Positions 1 to 6,591 of a DNA stretch of 9,078 nucleotides are shown here, piece by piece. The DNA lies in NCBI GenBank assembly GCA_028713595.1, contig JAQTNZ010000065.1, forward strand, positions 1 to 9,078, in the 5' to 3' direction. The position numbers and the translations under genes are program-made. Under the pieces are notes generated by a model. It was not told the DNA's origin, searched no databases, and saw nothing but the letters and a program-made list of their open reading frames with translations. The stretch is from Methylovulum sp. GTDB taxonomy: Bacteria > Pseudomonadota > Gammaproteobacteria > Methylococcales > Methylomonadaceae. Numbering within the stretch: the stretch's first letter is position 1; every line of letters starts with the position of its first letter.

Positions 1-110
1 CTGACACGGTGGTCAATTTTATCAACCATTTTGTGCCTGAGGGGTTGTTGCCGGATGTGTTTAAGGCCGCCTCGCAGCGGATGTTTTCGTTGATGGCGCG
101 GGGGCGTTAG
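1..110 (+). CDS. 3' end of an unidentified phage gene, likely upstream tail gene (partial)
   Basis: An open frame enters from the left edge (first full codon at 3) and stops at TAG 108-110, leaving 35 residues. The visible part contains NFINHFVPEGLLPDVFKAAS and ends in FSLMARGR. The two other + frames contain stops or read as unlikely protein, so this frame is the best candidate, but the short length limits certainty. I do not recognise the family. In lambda-like modules the gene just before the tape measure is usually a tail assembly chaperone (lambda G/GT position), so that is a guess from position only. The frame ends 228 nt before the TMP start, a loose gap compared with the overlapping genes downstream, and that gap is filled mostly by a palindromic element. 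Confidence 0.5.
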   Translation, partial: DTVVNFINHFVPEGLLPDVFKAASQRMFSLMARGR

Positions 111-121
111 GCGGTTTTCTT

Positions 122-254
122 TGGAGCTTAGGTCTCTTGCCCGCAAGTATCGTCGGGTTTACCCACGGGGCATAAAAGCGGTAGCGCTTGTGCCTCAGAG
201 GGTGTAACCCGACATTATCCGAGCGGCACTTGCGGGCAAGATGCCCGCGCTCCA
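122..254. repeat. Long imperfect palindromic element (REP/MITE-like hairpin)
   Basis: The element folds back on itself in nested segments. TGGAGC at 122-127 pairs with GCTCCA at 249-254. A perfect 14-bp arm at 135-148 (TCTTGCCCGCAAGT) pairs with 228-241. GTCGGGTT at 152-159 pairs with AACCCGAC at 206-213, ACCC at 161-164 with GGGT at 200-203, 167-172 with 191-196 (one G-T pair), and AAGCG at 176-180 with CGCTT at 185-189 around a GTAG loop. An alternative local hairpin exists in the right arm: GCGGGCA 232-238 and TGCCCGC 242-248 around AGA. No T-run follows, so it is not a classic terminator. No obvious target-site duplication flanks it. It contains no credible gene. The design is typical of dispersed palindromic or non-autonomous mobile repeats; its copy number cannot be judged from this window. 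Confidence 0.72.
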
Positions 255-292
255 TGTCTGCCCAAATTTTGCCTTATTTTGTCCGTGCCGCC

Positions 293-316
293 ATGCCATG
301 CTATCGCACATGGCAT
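293..316 (+). promoter_or_regulatory. Small hairpin just upstream of the TMP ribosome binding site
   Basis: ATGCCATG at 293-300 is the perfect inverted repeat of CATGGCAT at 309-316, with an 8-nt loop (301-308). It ends 11 nt before the Shine-Dalgarno-like AAGGGA at 328-333. In the transcript it would be a modest 8-bp stem in the leader of the tape measure gene. A role in setting TMP translation or mRNA stability is possible, but only the symmetry is seen. Confidence 0.4.
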
Positions 317-327
317 ATACATCCGGC

Positions 328-333
328 AAGGGA
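328..333 (+). promoter_or_regulatory. Ribosome binding site that decides the TMP start
   Basis: AAGGGA lies 5 nt before ATG 339-341. An in-frame ATG exists 60 nt upstream at 279, but it lacks a comparable purine-rich site and would add a low-complexity leader (MSVPPCHAIAHG...) unlike tape measure N-termini. The 339 start gives MSDQRLQLRIQILGD, an ordinary beginning for this protein type. Confidence 0.75.
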
Positions 334-338
334 ACACT

Positions 339-3300
339 ATGAGCGACCAACGGTTACAGTTACGGATTCAAATCTTGGGCGATAGCGGCAATTTACGCCT
401 GGAGGTGCGTAATGCCAGCGGTGAGATAGTCAATTTAGGCCGTACTGGCAGACAAGCGGGGCAAGAGCTGTCCAGCGGATTTTCCGCCGCCAGTCTGTCG
501 GCCAATAATCTGGGCTTGCGTTTGTTGGATGTCAATAGCGCTGGCCGCCAATTGGTGAGCGCCTTGTCGTTGTTGGCGTTGGTCAGTACGGGCAAAAATT
601 TGCTGGAGCTGGCTGACACTTTGCACCTGCTTGAAGGCCGTATCCGTGTCGCTTCGGCGGGGGTTAACGACAATGTGCAAGCCGCCGATGATTTTAAAAC
701 CGCTTATGCCGGATTGTTGGACATTTCCCTGCGTACTGGCACGTCATTCGAGGCCAACGCCACTTTATTCGCCCGTGTTAACCAAGCCATGCTCGGTTTG
801 GGCGGAACCACTAAAAATACGATTGCGTTGACTGACCTGATGGCTAAGTCTTTAGCCATTTCCGGTGCGAGTTCTGAAATGGCGCGATCGGCGACTATCC
901 AATTAAGCCAAGCTTTAGCCTCTGGTGTGTTGCGGGGTGATGAGTTCAACAGCCTCAACGAAAACGCTTCGCGTTTTGTCGAGGCCTTAGCGACTGGCCT
1001 GGGCGTGACCCGTGGGCAATTGCGGCAAATGGCCGAAGCGGGGCAATTGACGGCTGAAATCGTCATTAACGCCATTTTGTCGCAAAGTAAGGCCATTGAG
1101 GATTCATACGGTCAGTTGCCCAACACGGTAGGCCGTTCGTTAGAGCGCGTCAAGACCGCGTTCGGGCAATATGTGGCCGATGTTGACAAAGGCACGGGCG
1201 CGACTGCCGGATTGTCTGATGCGTTTGATTTGCTGGCCGTCCATATAGTGCCAGCCTTGGACGGTGTGGTCACGGTCGGCAAAATTTATGCGCTGGTGGT
1301 GGGTGGTCAGTTAGTCAAAAGCATGGTGGCGGCGACCGCTGCGCAAATCGAGCAAAGCATCATTACACGGGCGCATTCGGCGGCGTTGCTTGAAAATAAC
1401 TTGCGCACGGTTCAGCAAGCCGAAGCCGAAGTGGCGGCCACGGCGGCACGGGCGGCGGAAACTGAGGCTGATGTTGCGTTAGTCCTGTCATTGCGTGGCG
1501 AGGCCACGGCACGGCTGGCAGCGGTCAACGCCACTATCGCCCAACATAATGCTGCCATTGCCGCCATGAGGACAACGGTGCAGACCAGTTCCGTCCAGTA
1601 TTTGTTGCGCCAAGAAACCATGCAATTAACCGCCGCCGAACAGCGTCGGGCGGTGGTCATTGCCGAATTGTCGGCACTTGACGAGCGAAATACCGGCGTT
1701 ATCAACACCAACACGGCGGCTCTTGAGGCCAACGCCGCCGCCCAAGCACGGTTGGACGCGGCACGGATGGCCGCCAATGCGGGCAACTTGGGCTTTATCG
1801 CCAGCCTAAAGCAAATGGCCACCGCCGCCAACGCCCTTAACTTGGCGATGGCGGCGGTGGGCGGCTATATGGCGGGGCAATGGCTGAATGATTTTAGCCT
1901 ATTTAGGACAACGGCAACCGGTGCGATTGACGCGGTCATGCGGAAAGTGGAGGATTTGAAGTATCAAACCGAACGGAATGATATTTTAGATAGCTGGAGT
2001 TTGTCATCGGAAGAAAAACAAAAATCCTTGGCCGACTTGGATGCACGTCATAAAGCTACGGTTTTGGGTTTTGATAGTGCCAGCGAGTCGATAAAGAACT
2101 ATGAAGCCACCTTGGACAAGGCGGGGATTAAAGAGTCTGAGTATAAATCGCTTAGTTTGGACATAAGATCACCGGAAGCAAAGTTTAACCAAGAGTCGGC
2201 AAAGCTTACCCAATTGTACAATGGCGGCCTGATATTGCCCGATTCTGGGGAAACGGCCTTGGAGAAATATACTAAAGCATTTCTTAAGCTGCACGATACT
2301 TTTTTGATGTCGGTCGGCGAGACCCCGTTTAGCAAAGAGCTGAAAAATCTCAATGAGAGTCTGGATAAGGCCAAGCTATCCGCCCGTGAGTTATTCGAGA
2401 AACATCTGCGTACAGGTGATGGTGATCCTAGTAAAGCCATCACGGATGAGGCAAAAATCGACACGTTGATGGCCAAATGGGATGCCGTGCAAGCGGCGGA
2501 AGCGGCCAAGCAATTATCCGGCAAATTGGAAAAGGGCGTGACCGAGGCGTTGCAAAACGCGTTTGCGGCGGCGACTGCAAAATACCAATTGCCTAACGGC
2601 TTGCTGCAAGCGGTCGCTAAAACCGAAACGGGCGGCAGTTATAGGACTGATTTGGTGTCGCCCAAGGGGGCGGTCGGCCTGATGCAATTTATGCCTGCGA
2701 CAGCCAAACGTTTCGGTGTAGCAGATAGAACTGACCCGGCGCAATCTATTGAAGGCGCGGCCAAGTATCTCAAGGTTCTTTCCGACAAATTCAACGGAGA
2801 TTTAAAATTAACCATTGCCGCCTACAATGCAGGAGAAGGTGCGGTAACGGGTGGCTATACAAACTCGAAAGGGGTTTATATACCCCCACATAAACCTACT
2901 GTCCCCAATTTTCCTGAAACCCAAGCCTATGTGCCAAAGGTTTTGGCGGCAATGGACAACCTGCAAAATAACCCTGTCGGCAACACGCTGACCGAGCTTT
3001 ATAAATCTGCGCAAACCCTGCAAAAAAGCCAGCAGGAGGCCACCACCAAGACCAACGAAAGCCGGATTGAAATCCGCCTAAAGACGGCTACGGACACCGC
3101 CCAAAATACCATTGAGTCTTTGCGTATCCTAAAAGAGCAGGGCAGGGTGGGCATTGATGAGTATTACGCGGCATTGACCCAAGCCCAAGAGACCGCCGTC
3201 AATGCCAACATTGAGGCGGTACGGGCAAAGATTGCCGAAAACCAACGCCAAAGCCAACAGGCGCAATTGAGCGCCAAGCCCGAAGACTTGCCCGCCCTCA

Positions 3301-4829
3301 CTGCCGAGTTTGCCGCCAAAAACGCGTCTTTAAGCGCTGATCTGAAAAAATACCAGAATGAATTGGGCAAGATTAAAACCGTAAACTTGTTTGATAAGCA
3401 AAAAGAGCAAAAAGACTTGGATGACGTGGTCGCGCAGGTGCGCCTACGTTTGGCTGAATTGCGTAATGAAACCAATAATGACCCGCTCGCCATCAAGGCG
3501 CGGGTGGAGTTTGACAACGCCGACACCCTTAAAAAATTGCGCAGTGCCGGGCAAGGCGGTTTGGCTGGTGACTATGTCAACGCCTTGTCGGCGGCGGAAC
3601 AGGCCAAATCCATCCAGGATGATATAGGCCTCGCGCAACAGCGCACCCAAACTCAAGAGACGCGGATTAACTTGCTGCAACAATCGGGCAGCCTGAGTAA
3701 GTTCCAAGCCCAGCAACAATTGAAAGCCCTTTATCAGCAACAGGCCGATGAAATCGACCGATTATCTGAAAAACTGTCGGCCTTGGGCGATAACCCAGGC
3801 ATGGACGACCTTAAGTTAAAGGCGCTTGACGCTAAAAACGCCGCCATCCAACTGCGGCTAACGCTACCCAGTCTAAAAACCCAGCTGGTTGATGCCGGAC
3901 AAGCGGCGGCGATTAATGGCATGGCAAACGCTATGGTTAACTTGACTAATGAAACCCAAACGGCGGGGCAAGCCTTTGCCGGATTCGGTTTGTCAGTCGT
4001 TCAGGCAATCCAGCAGATTGCCGCCCAAAAATTGGCGGGGCAAATTTTAGGCGCGGTTTTTAACATGGCGAGTTTGCCTTTATCCGGTACGGGTTCAACC
4101 GCCACCGCCACAAGCTTTGGCGGTGGGTCTTTGTTCAAGCAGATAGATGGCGCGGTTGGCTCTTCATTGCCTGGGGCTTTTGCGGCGGGCGGGTATATCG
4201 ACAACGCGCTGAAAATTCCTTTGCCGCCGCGTAAATTTGCGGTCGGCGGATTGATTACGGGCCCTGGCACTGAAACTTCGGACAGCATCAACGGCCTGTT
4301 GCCGCCTGGCAGTTTTGTCATTAAGGCCGCCTCGGCCAAGCCTGTATTATCGTCACTACAGGCATTGGTCAAAAACGTGCAAGACGGTGTCCCACCCGCT
4401 GGCGGCGTACCCGTGCGCCTGTCAAACAACGAGTTTTTAGTGCCGCCTGAGGCTGTCAAAAGATATGGCTTGCCGTTTTTTGACCATATCAACAAGACGG
4501 GGGCGTTGCCTAAAAACAATCTGGCAAAAATCAATTTAAAAGCCGTCCTCAGTGATAAGCCACCCGCCGCGCTGCAACGTGCGGCGGGTGGCTTGGTCGG
4601 GTCATCGGCCAGCGTTGCCGCGCCGCCATCGTCCGGCAACGCCATCAGTTTTAACCTGCCTATCAATATAACCAATAACAATGACAACCCGTCTGGCTCC
4701 GCCCCCGGCAAGCTTGACGTTGGCCTGTTACAGGCCTTTGCCAAGGACTTACAAAGCCAAGTCGATGCCCGTGTCCAGCATCACATGCGCCCTGGCGGGT
4801 TGCTTTATAGCGTGTTTAGGAAAGGCTGA
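339..4829 (+). CDS. Tail tape measure protein with lytic transglycosylase domain
   Basis: This 1496-residue protein sets tail length by acting as a ruler during tube polymerisation and is ejected with the DNA. Residues about 88-280 form the conserved tape-measure N-terminal domain, including LRGDEFNSLNENASRFVEAL. Residues about 337-480 are Ala/Glu/Gln-rich and probably coiled-coil, followed by a hydrophobic stretch near 487-515. Residues about 740-872 are a soluble lytic transglycosylase (SLT) domain: catalytic Glu763 in KTETGG, SPKGAVGLMQFMPATA at 774-789, AAYNAGEGAV at 827-836 and ETQAYVPKV at 860-868. This domain would cut peptidoglycan during DNA entry. A second long helical, Gln/Lys/Asp-rich region spans about 888-1190, then an apolar segment (about 1195-1250) and Gly-rich motifs, including GPGTETSD at 1308. 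The protein is much longer than lambda H (853 residues) and is not a simple H homologue in its C-terminal half. The start at 339 is chosen from the ribosome binding site. Its stop overlaps the next start by one base (TGATG), so it is coupled to M. Confidence 0.97.
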   Translation: MSDQRLQLRIQILGDSGNLRLEVRNASGEIVNLGRTGRQAGQELSSGFSAASLSANNLGLRLLDVNSAGRQLVSALSLLALVSTGKNLLELADTLHLLEGRIRVASAGVNDNVQAADDFKTAYAGLLDISLRTGTSFEANATLFARVNQAMLGLGGTTKNTIALTDLMAKSLAISGASSEMARSATIQLSQALASGVLRGDEFNSLNENASRFVEALATGLGVTRGQLRQMAEAGQLTAEIVINAILSQSKAIEDSYGQLPNTVGRSLERVKTAFGQYVADVDKGTGATAGLSDAFDLLAVHIVPALDGVVTVGKIYALVVGGQLVKSMVAATAAQIEQSIITRAHSAALLENNLRTVQQAEAEVAATAARAAETEADVALVLSLRGEATARLAAVNATIAQHNAAIAAMRTTVQTSSVQYLLRQETMQLTAAEQRRAVVIAELSALDERNTGVINTNTAALEANAAAQARLDAARMAANAGNLGFIASLKQMATAANALNLAMAAVGGYMAGQWLNDFSLFRTTATGAIDAVMRKVEDLKYQTERNDILDSWSLSSEEKQKSLADLDARHKATVLGFDSASESIKNYEATLDKAGIKESEYKSLSLDIRSPEAKFNQESAKLTQLYNGGLILPDSGETALEKYTKAFLKLHDTFLMSVGETPFSKELKNLNESLDKAKLSARELFEKHLRTGDGDPSKAITDEAKIDTLMAKWDAVQAAEAAKQLSGKLEKGVTEALQNAFAAATAKYQLPNGLLQAVAKTETGGSYRTDLVSPKGAVGLMQFMPATAKRFGVADRTDPAQSIEGAAKYLKVLSDKFNGDLKLTIAAYNAGEGAVTGGYTNSKGVYIPPHKPTVPNFPETQAYVPKVLAAMDNLQNNPVGNTLTELYKSAQTLQKSQQEATTKTNESRIEIRLKTATDTAQNTIESLRILKEQGRVGIDEYYAALTQAQETAVNANIEAVRAKIAENQRQSQQAQLSAKPEDLPALTAEFAAKNASLSADLKKYQNELGKIKTVNLFDKQKEQKDLDDVVAQVRLRLAELRNETNNDPLAIKARVEFDNADTLKKLRSAGQGGLAGDYVNALSAAEQAKSIQDDIGLAQQRTQTQETRINLLQQSGSLSKFQAQQQLKALYQQQADEIDRLSEKLSALGDNPGMDDLKLKALDAKNAAIQLRLTLPSLKTQLVDAGQAAAINGMANAMVNLTNETQTAGQAFAGFGLSVVQAIQQIAAQKLAGQILGAVFNMASLPLSGTGSTATATSFGGGSLFKQIDGAVGSSLPGAFAAGGYIDNALKIPLPPRKFAVGGLITGPGTETSDSINGLLPPGSFVIKAASAKPVLSSLQALVKNVQDGVPPAGGVPVRLSNNEFLVPPEAVKRYGLPFFDHINKTGALPKNNLAKINLKAVLSDKPPAALQRAAGGLVGSSASVAAPPSSGNAISFNLPINITNNNDNPSGSAPGKLDVGLLQAFAKDLQSQVDARVQHHMRPGGLLYSVFRKG
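4102..4126 (+). repeat. Intragenic 9-bp inverted repeat in the TMP gene
   Basis: CCACCGCCA at 4102-4110 and TGGCGGTGG at 4118-4126 are perfect reverse complements separated by 7 nt that include AAGCTT. The region encodes an Ala/Thr to Gly/Ser-rich stretch, so Gly (GGN) and Ala (GCN) codon pairing may produce the symmetry by chance. Confidence 0.4.
4557..4594 (+). repeat. Intragenic 14-bp perfect GC-rich stem in the TMP gene
   Basis: AAGCCACCCGCCGC at 4557-4570 is the exact reverse complement of GCGGCGGGTGGCTT at 4581-4594, with a 10-nt loop. It encodes KPPAALQRAAGGL at residues 1407-1419, near the end of the TMP. No U-tract follows, so it is not an intrinsic terminator. It would be the strongest simple hairpin I can see in the coding part of the window, and lies about 235 nt before the M start. 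It could slow ribosomes, protect or mark an mRNA end, or be a by-product of Pro/Ala and Ala/Gly codons. Confidence 0.65.
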
Positions 4830-5158
4830 TGGAAACGTTTCAATGGATGCCGACCGGAGCCGAGCTTGAGCGCACCCCCCGCGTTTTGTCGGCGCAATTT
4901 GGGGATGGTTACGCTCAGGACAGCGCGGACGGGCTAAACAGCAACCTGCAAAAATGGTCGCTGGAATTTAATGATATTTTGGCGGAAACGGGCATGGCTA
5001 TAGACGATTTTCTCACGGCGCGTAACGGTGTCGAACGCTTTTATTTTGTCAATCTGCGCACTGAAACCCTAACCGTTAAATGTAAGACGTGGAAGGTTAA
5101 GGATATTGGCAACCGTAAGGTCAATGTGACCGCCACTTTTGAACAAATGGTCGGGTGA
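4829..5158 (+). CDS. M: Phage minor tail protein M
   Basis: The 109-residue product begins METFQWMPTGAELERTPRVL and matches the phage minor tail protein (lambda gpM) family in pattern and length; lambda gpM is also 109 residues. Typical elements are the early aromatic FQW, the QFGDGYAQDSADGLN segment (about 23-37) found in this family, a WSLEFN strand and the terminal TATFEQMV. In lambda, M acts in the tail-tip initiator pathway and is needed for assembly; it is a small structural protein without catalytic residues. The start overlaps the TMP stop by one base and is preceded by AGGAAAGG at 4818-4825, the best ribosome binding site among the downstream genes. L follows after a 3-nt gap. Assignment rests on recognised family features and gene order. 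Confidence 0.93.
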   Translation: METFQWMPTGAELERTPRVLSAQFGDGYAQDSADGLNSNLQKWSLEFNDILAETGMAIDDFLTARNGVERFYFVNLRTETLTVKCKTWKVKDIGNRKVNVTATFEQMVG

Positions 5159-5161
5159 TTT

Positions 5162-5875
5162 ATGGTGTTTACGCAAGAGGCACAGGGGCTTGTCACCAGC
5201 GCATTTGTTGAGCTGTTTGAGCTGGATTTAAGCAAGATTGCGCCCACGTTGCCGACAGACCAACAAATCTTGCGCTTTAGCGCACAAAAAAACGAGCGGG
5301 GCTTGGATGTGGTTTGGCAAGGCCACACGTATCTTGCTTACCCTATCCAAGCCAGCGGCTTTAACATCAATGGCAACAATTCACCGCCTAGGCCAACCAT
5401 TAAGGCGGCAAATTTAAGCGGCATTTTGACTGATTTGTGCTTGGCCCATAATGACTTGATTGGCGCAAAACTGATACGCCACCGCACCTTCGCCAGATTT
5501 TTGGATGCGGTAAATTTTAGTGCCGGCAACCCTAATGCCGACCCCGACAGCCATTATCCCGATGACGTTTTTTTTGTTGAGCGCCGCGCCTTGGAAAATA
5601 ACGCCTTTATAGAATGGGAACTGCGCTGGCCGTATGATTTGGAGGGGGTGGTTTTGCCAGGGCGCGTTATCACCGAGGACATTTGCGTGTCTGTCTATAA
5701 ATCGCCCGAATGTACTTGGATACCCAACGGCCATTATTTTGATGTGACAGACCAGCCTTGTGCGGCCGGCAATGATGACTGTTCGCATAAGATAACTGGG
5801 TGTAAGTTGCGGTTTGGGGCTAAGGTTGATTTGCCTTTTGGCGCGTTTCCGGGCGCGGGCATGGTGCGGCAATGA
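5162..5875 (+). CDS. L: Phage minor tail protein L, putative iron-sulfur protein
   Basis: The 237-residue product corresponds to lambda gpL (about 232 residues), a tail-tip ring protein bridging the hub and the tube. The N-terminal part (about 1-165) is the structural domain, with LVTSAFVELFELDL near the start and FNINGNNSPPRPTIKAANLS at 67-86. The C-terminal part holds cysteines at 175, 184, 200, 207 and 214. The spacing 175-184-207-214 fits the four conserved cysteines of the gpL C-terminal domain, for which lambda gpL is known to bind a [4Fe-4S] cluster; C200 is extra. Cluster binding here is inferred, not seen. The start lies 3 nt after the M stop, with only a weak site (GGGTGA 5153-5158, which includes that stop), so translation is probably coupled. 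The end overlaps the K start in an ATGA junction. Confidence 0.95.
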   Translation: MVFTQEAQGLVTSAFVELFELDLSKIAPTLPTDQQILRFSAQKNERGLDVVWQGHTYLAYPIQASGFNINGNNSPPRPTIKAANLSGILTDLCLAHNDLIGAKLIRHRTFARFLDAVNFSAGNPNADPDSHYPDDVFFVERRALENNAFIEWELRWPYDLEGVVLPGRVITEDICVSVYKSPECTWIPNGHYFDVTDQPCAAGNDDCSHKITGCKLRFGAKVDLPFGAFPGAGMVRQ

Positions 5876-6591
5876 TAAATGCAGCGTTATTGGCGGCGGT
5901 GCGTGGCCATGCGGCGGCCTGTTATCCGCAGGAGTGTTGCGGGCTGATTGTCGGGGAGGGCGATAGTTTGTGTTATCACCCTTGCCGTAATAGCGACTTG
6001 TTTCCGGCGCGACAATTTACCGTTGATCCGCTGGACTGGGTCGCGGCTGAAGAGCGCGGCGTTATCCGTGCCGTGTGCCATAGCCACCCGAACCGCGCCC
6101 CACAGCCGTCCGCCGCTGATAAGTTGGGCTGTGAACAAAGCGGCTTGCCGTGGGTGATCGTCAGCGTGCCTGGCGATGCTTGGACGGTATTAACGCCATC
6201 GGGTTTTTGTGCGCCGTTGCTTGGTCGGGATTTTGTCTGGGGCGTGTTTGATTGCTTTACGCTCGTGCGTGATTACTATCGGGAGGTAGTCGGCATCACG
6301 TTACCGGACGCGGAGCCGTACAGTTACAATTTTTGGAAAAACGGCGAGGCCTTGTATGAACAGCGTTTGGAGGCGTTTGGCTTTATAAGGCATGGCCAAG
6401 GCGAAGAATTACGGGCGCATGATGTGCTGTTGATACCCATCCGCTCCACCATCGCCAACCATGCGGCCATTTATCTGGGTGACGGCCAGATAGTGCACCA
6501 CTTGGAAGGCCAGCTTTCCCGCCGTGACCTTTATGGCGGCTTTTGGCAGAAAAACACCCGATTTATTGCGAGACATAACGCTTTATGCTGA
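5872..6591 (+). CDS. K: Tail assembly protein K: JAMM metalloprotease plus NlpC/P60 peptidase
   Basis: This 239-residue protein has two enzymatic domains. Residues about 1-110 are a JAB/MPN domain with an intact JAMM zinc site: Glu21 (PQECCG), His70 and His72 (CHSHP), Ser80 and Asp83, matching HxHx7SxxD. Residues about 120-235 are an NlpC/P60 papain-like peptidase with Cys128 (FDCFTLVRDYY), His197 (NHAAIYLGDG) and a third polar residue at His209 or His210 (QIVHHLEG). NlpC/P60 domains usually cut peptidoglycan stem peptides, so this part may act in cell-wall passage; JAMM domains cut isopeptide or peptide bonds near ubiquitin-like folds. Lambda gpK is required for tail-tip assembly, although it is not thought to remain in the finished tail. 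The start overlaps the L stop by 4 nt and the end overlaps I by 7 nt; no strong ribosome binding site is present, so coupling is likely. Both active sites look functional. Confidence 0.96.
   Translation: MINAALLAAVRGHAAACYPQECCGLIVGEGDSLCYHPCRNSDLFPARQFTVDPLDWVAAEERGVIRAVCHSHPNRAPQPSAADKLGCEQSGLPWVIVSVPGDAWTVLTPSGFCAPLLGRDFVWGVFDCFTLVRDYYREVVGITLPDAEPYSYNFWKNGEALYEQRLEAFGFIRHGQGEELRAHDVLLIPIRSTIANHAAIYLGDGQIVHHLEGQLSRRDLYGGFWQKNTRFIARHNALC

Noticed and set aside
255..330. Possible sigma-70 promoter before the TMP (TTGTCC at 279-284 with TATCGC at 302-307).
   Set aside because: Both boxes match poorly and the operon layout does not need a promoter here.
61..385. Short open frames on both strands across the upstream gap (61-255 minus and 188-385 plus).
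   Set aside because: They run through the palindromic element and into flanking genes, lack good start contexts and have basic, low-complexity products typical of repeat-derived false genes.
1292..1299. Chi-like octamer GCTGGTGG, also at 7163-7170.
   Set aside because: Two copies in 9 kb is only slightly above chance, and the host and its Chi sequence are unknown.
4001..4744. Long antisense open frame of 247 codons.
   Set aside because: It lies wholly opposite the TMP gene, has Pro/Ala-rich composition expected from reading the complement of Ala/Gly codons, and shows no recognisable domain.
5286..5293. A-run forming a possible slippery heptamer (A AAA AAC in the L frame).
   Set aside because: A -1 shift would meet a stop after about 24 codons inside L, and no frameshifted product is expected for this gene in lambda-like phages; no downstream stimulating structure was evident.
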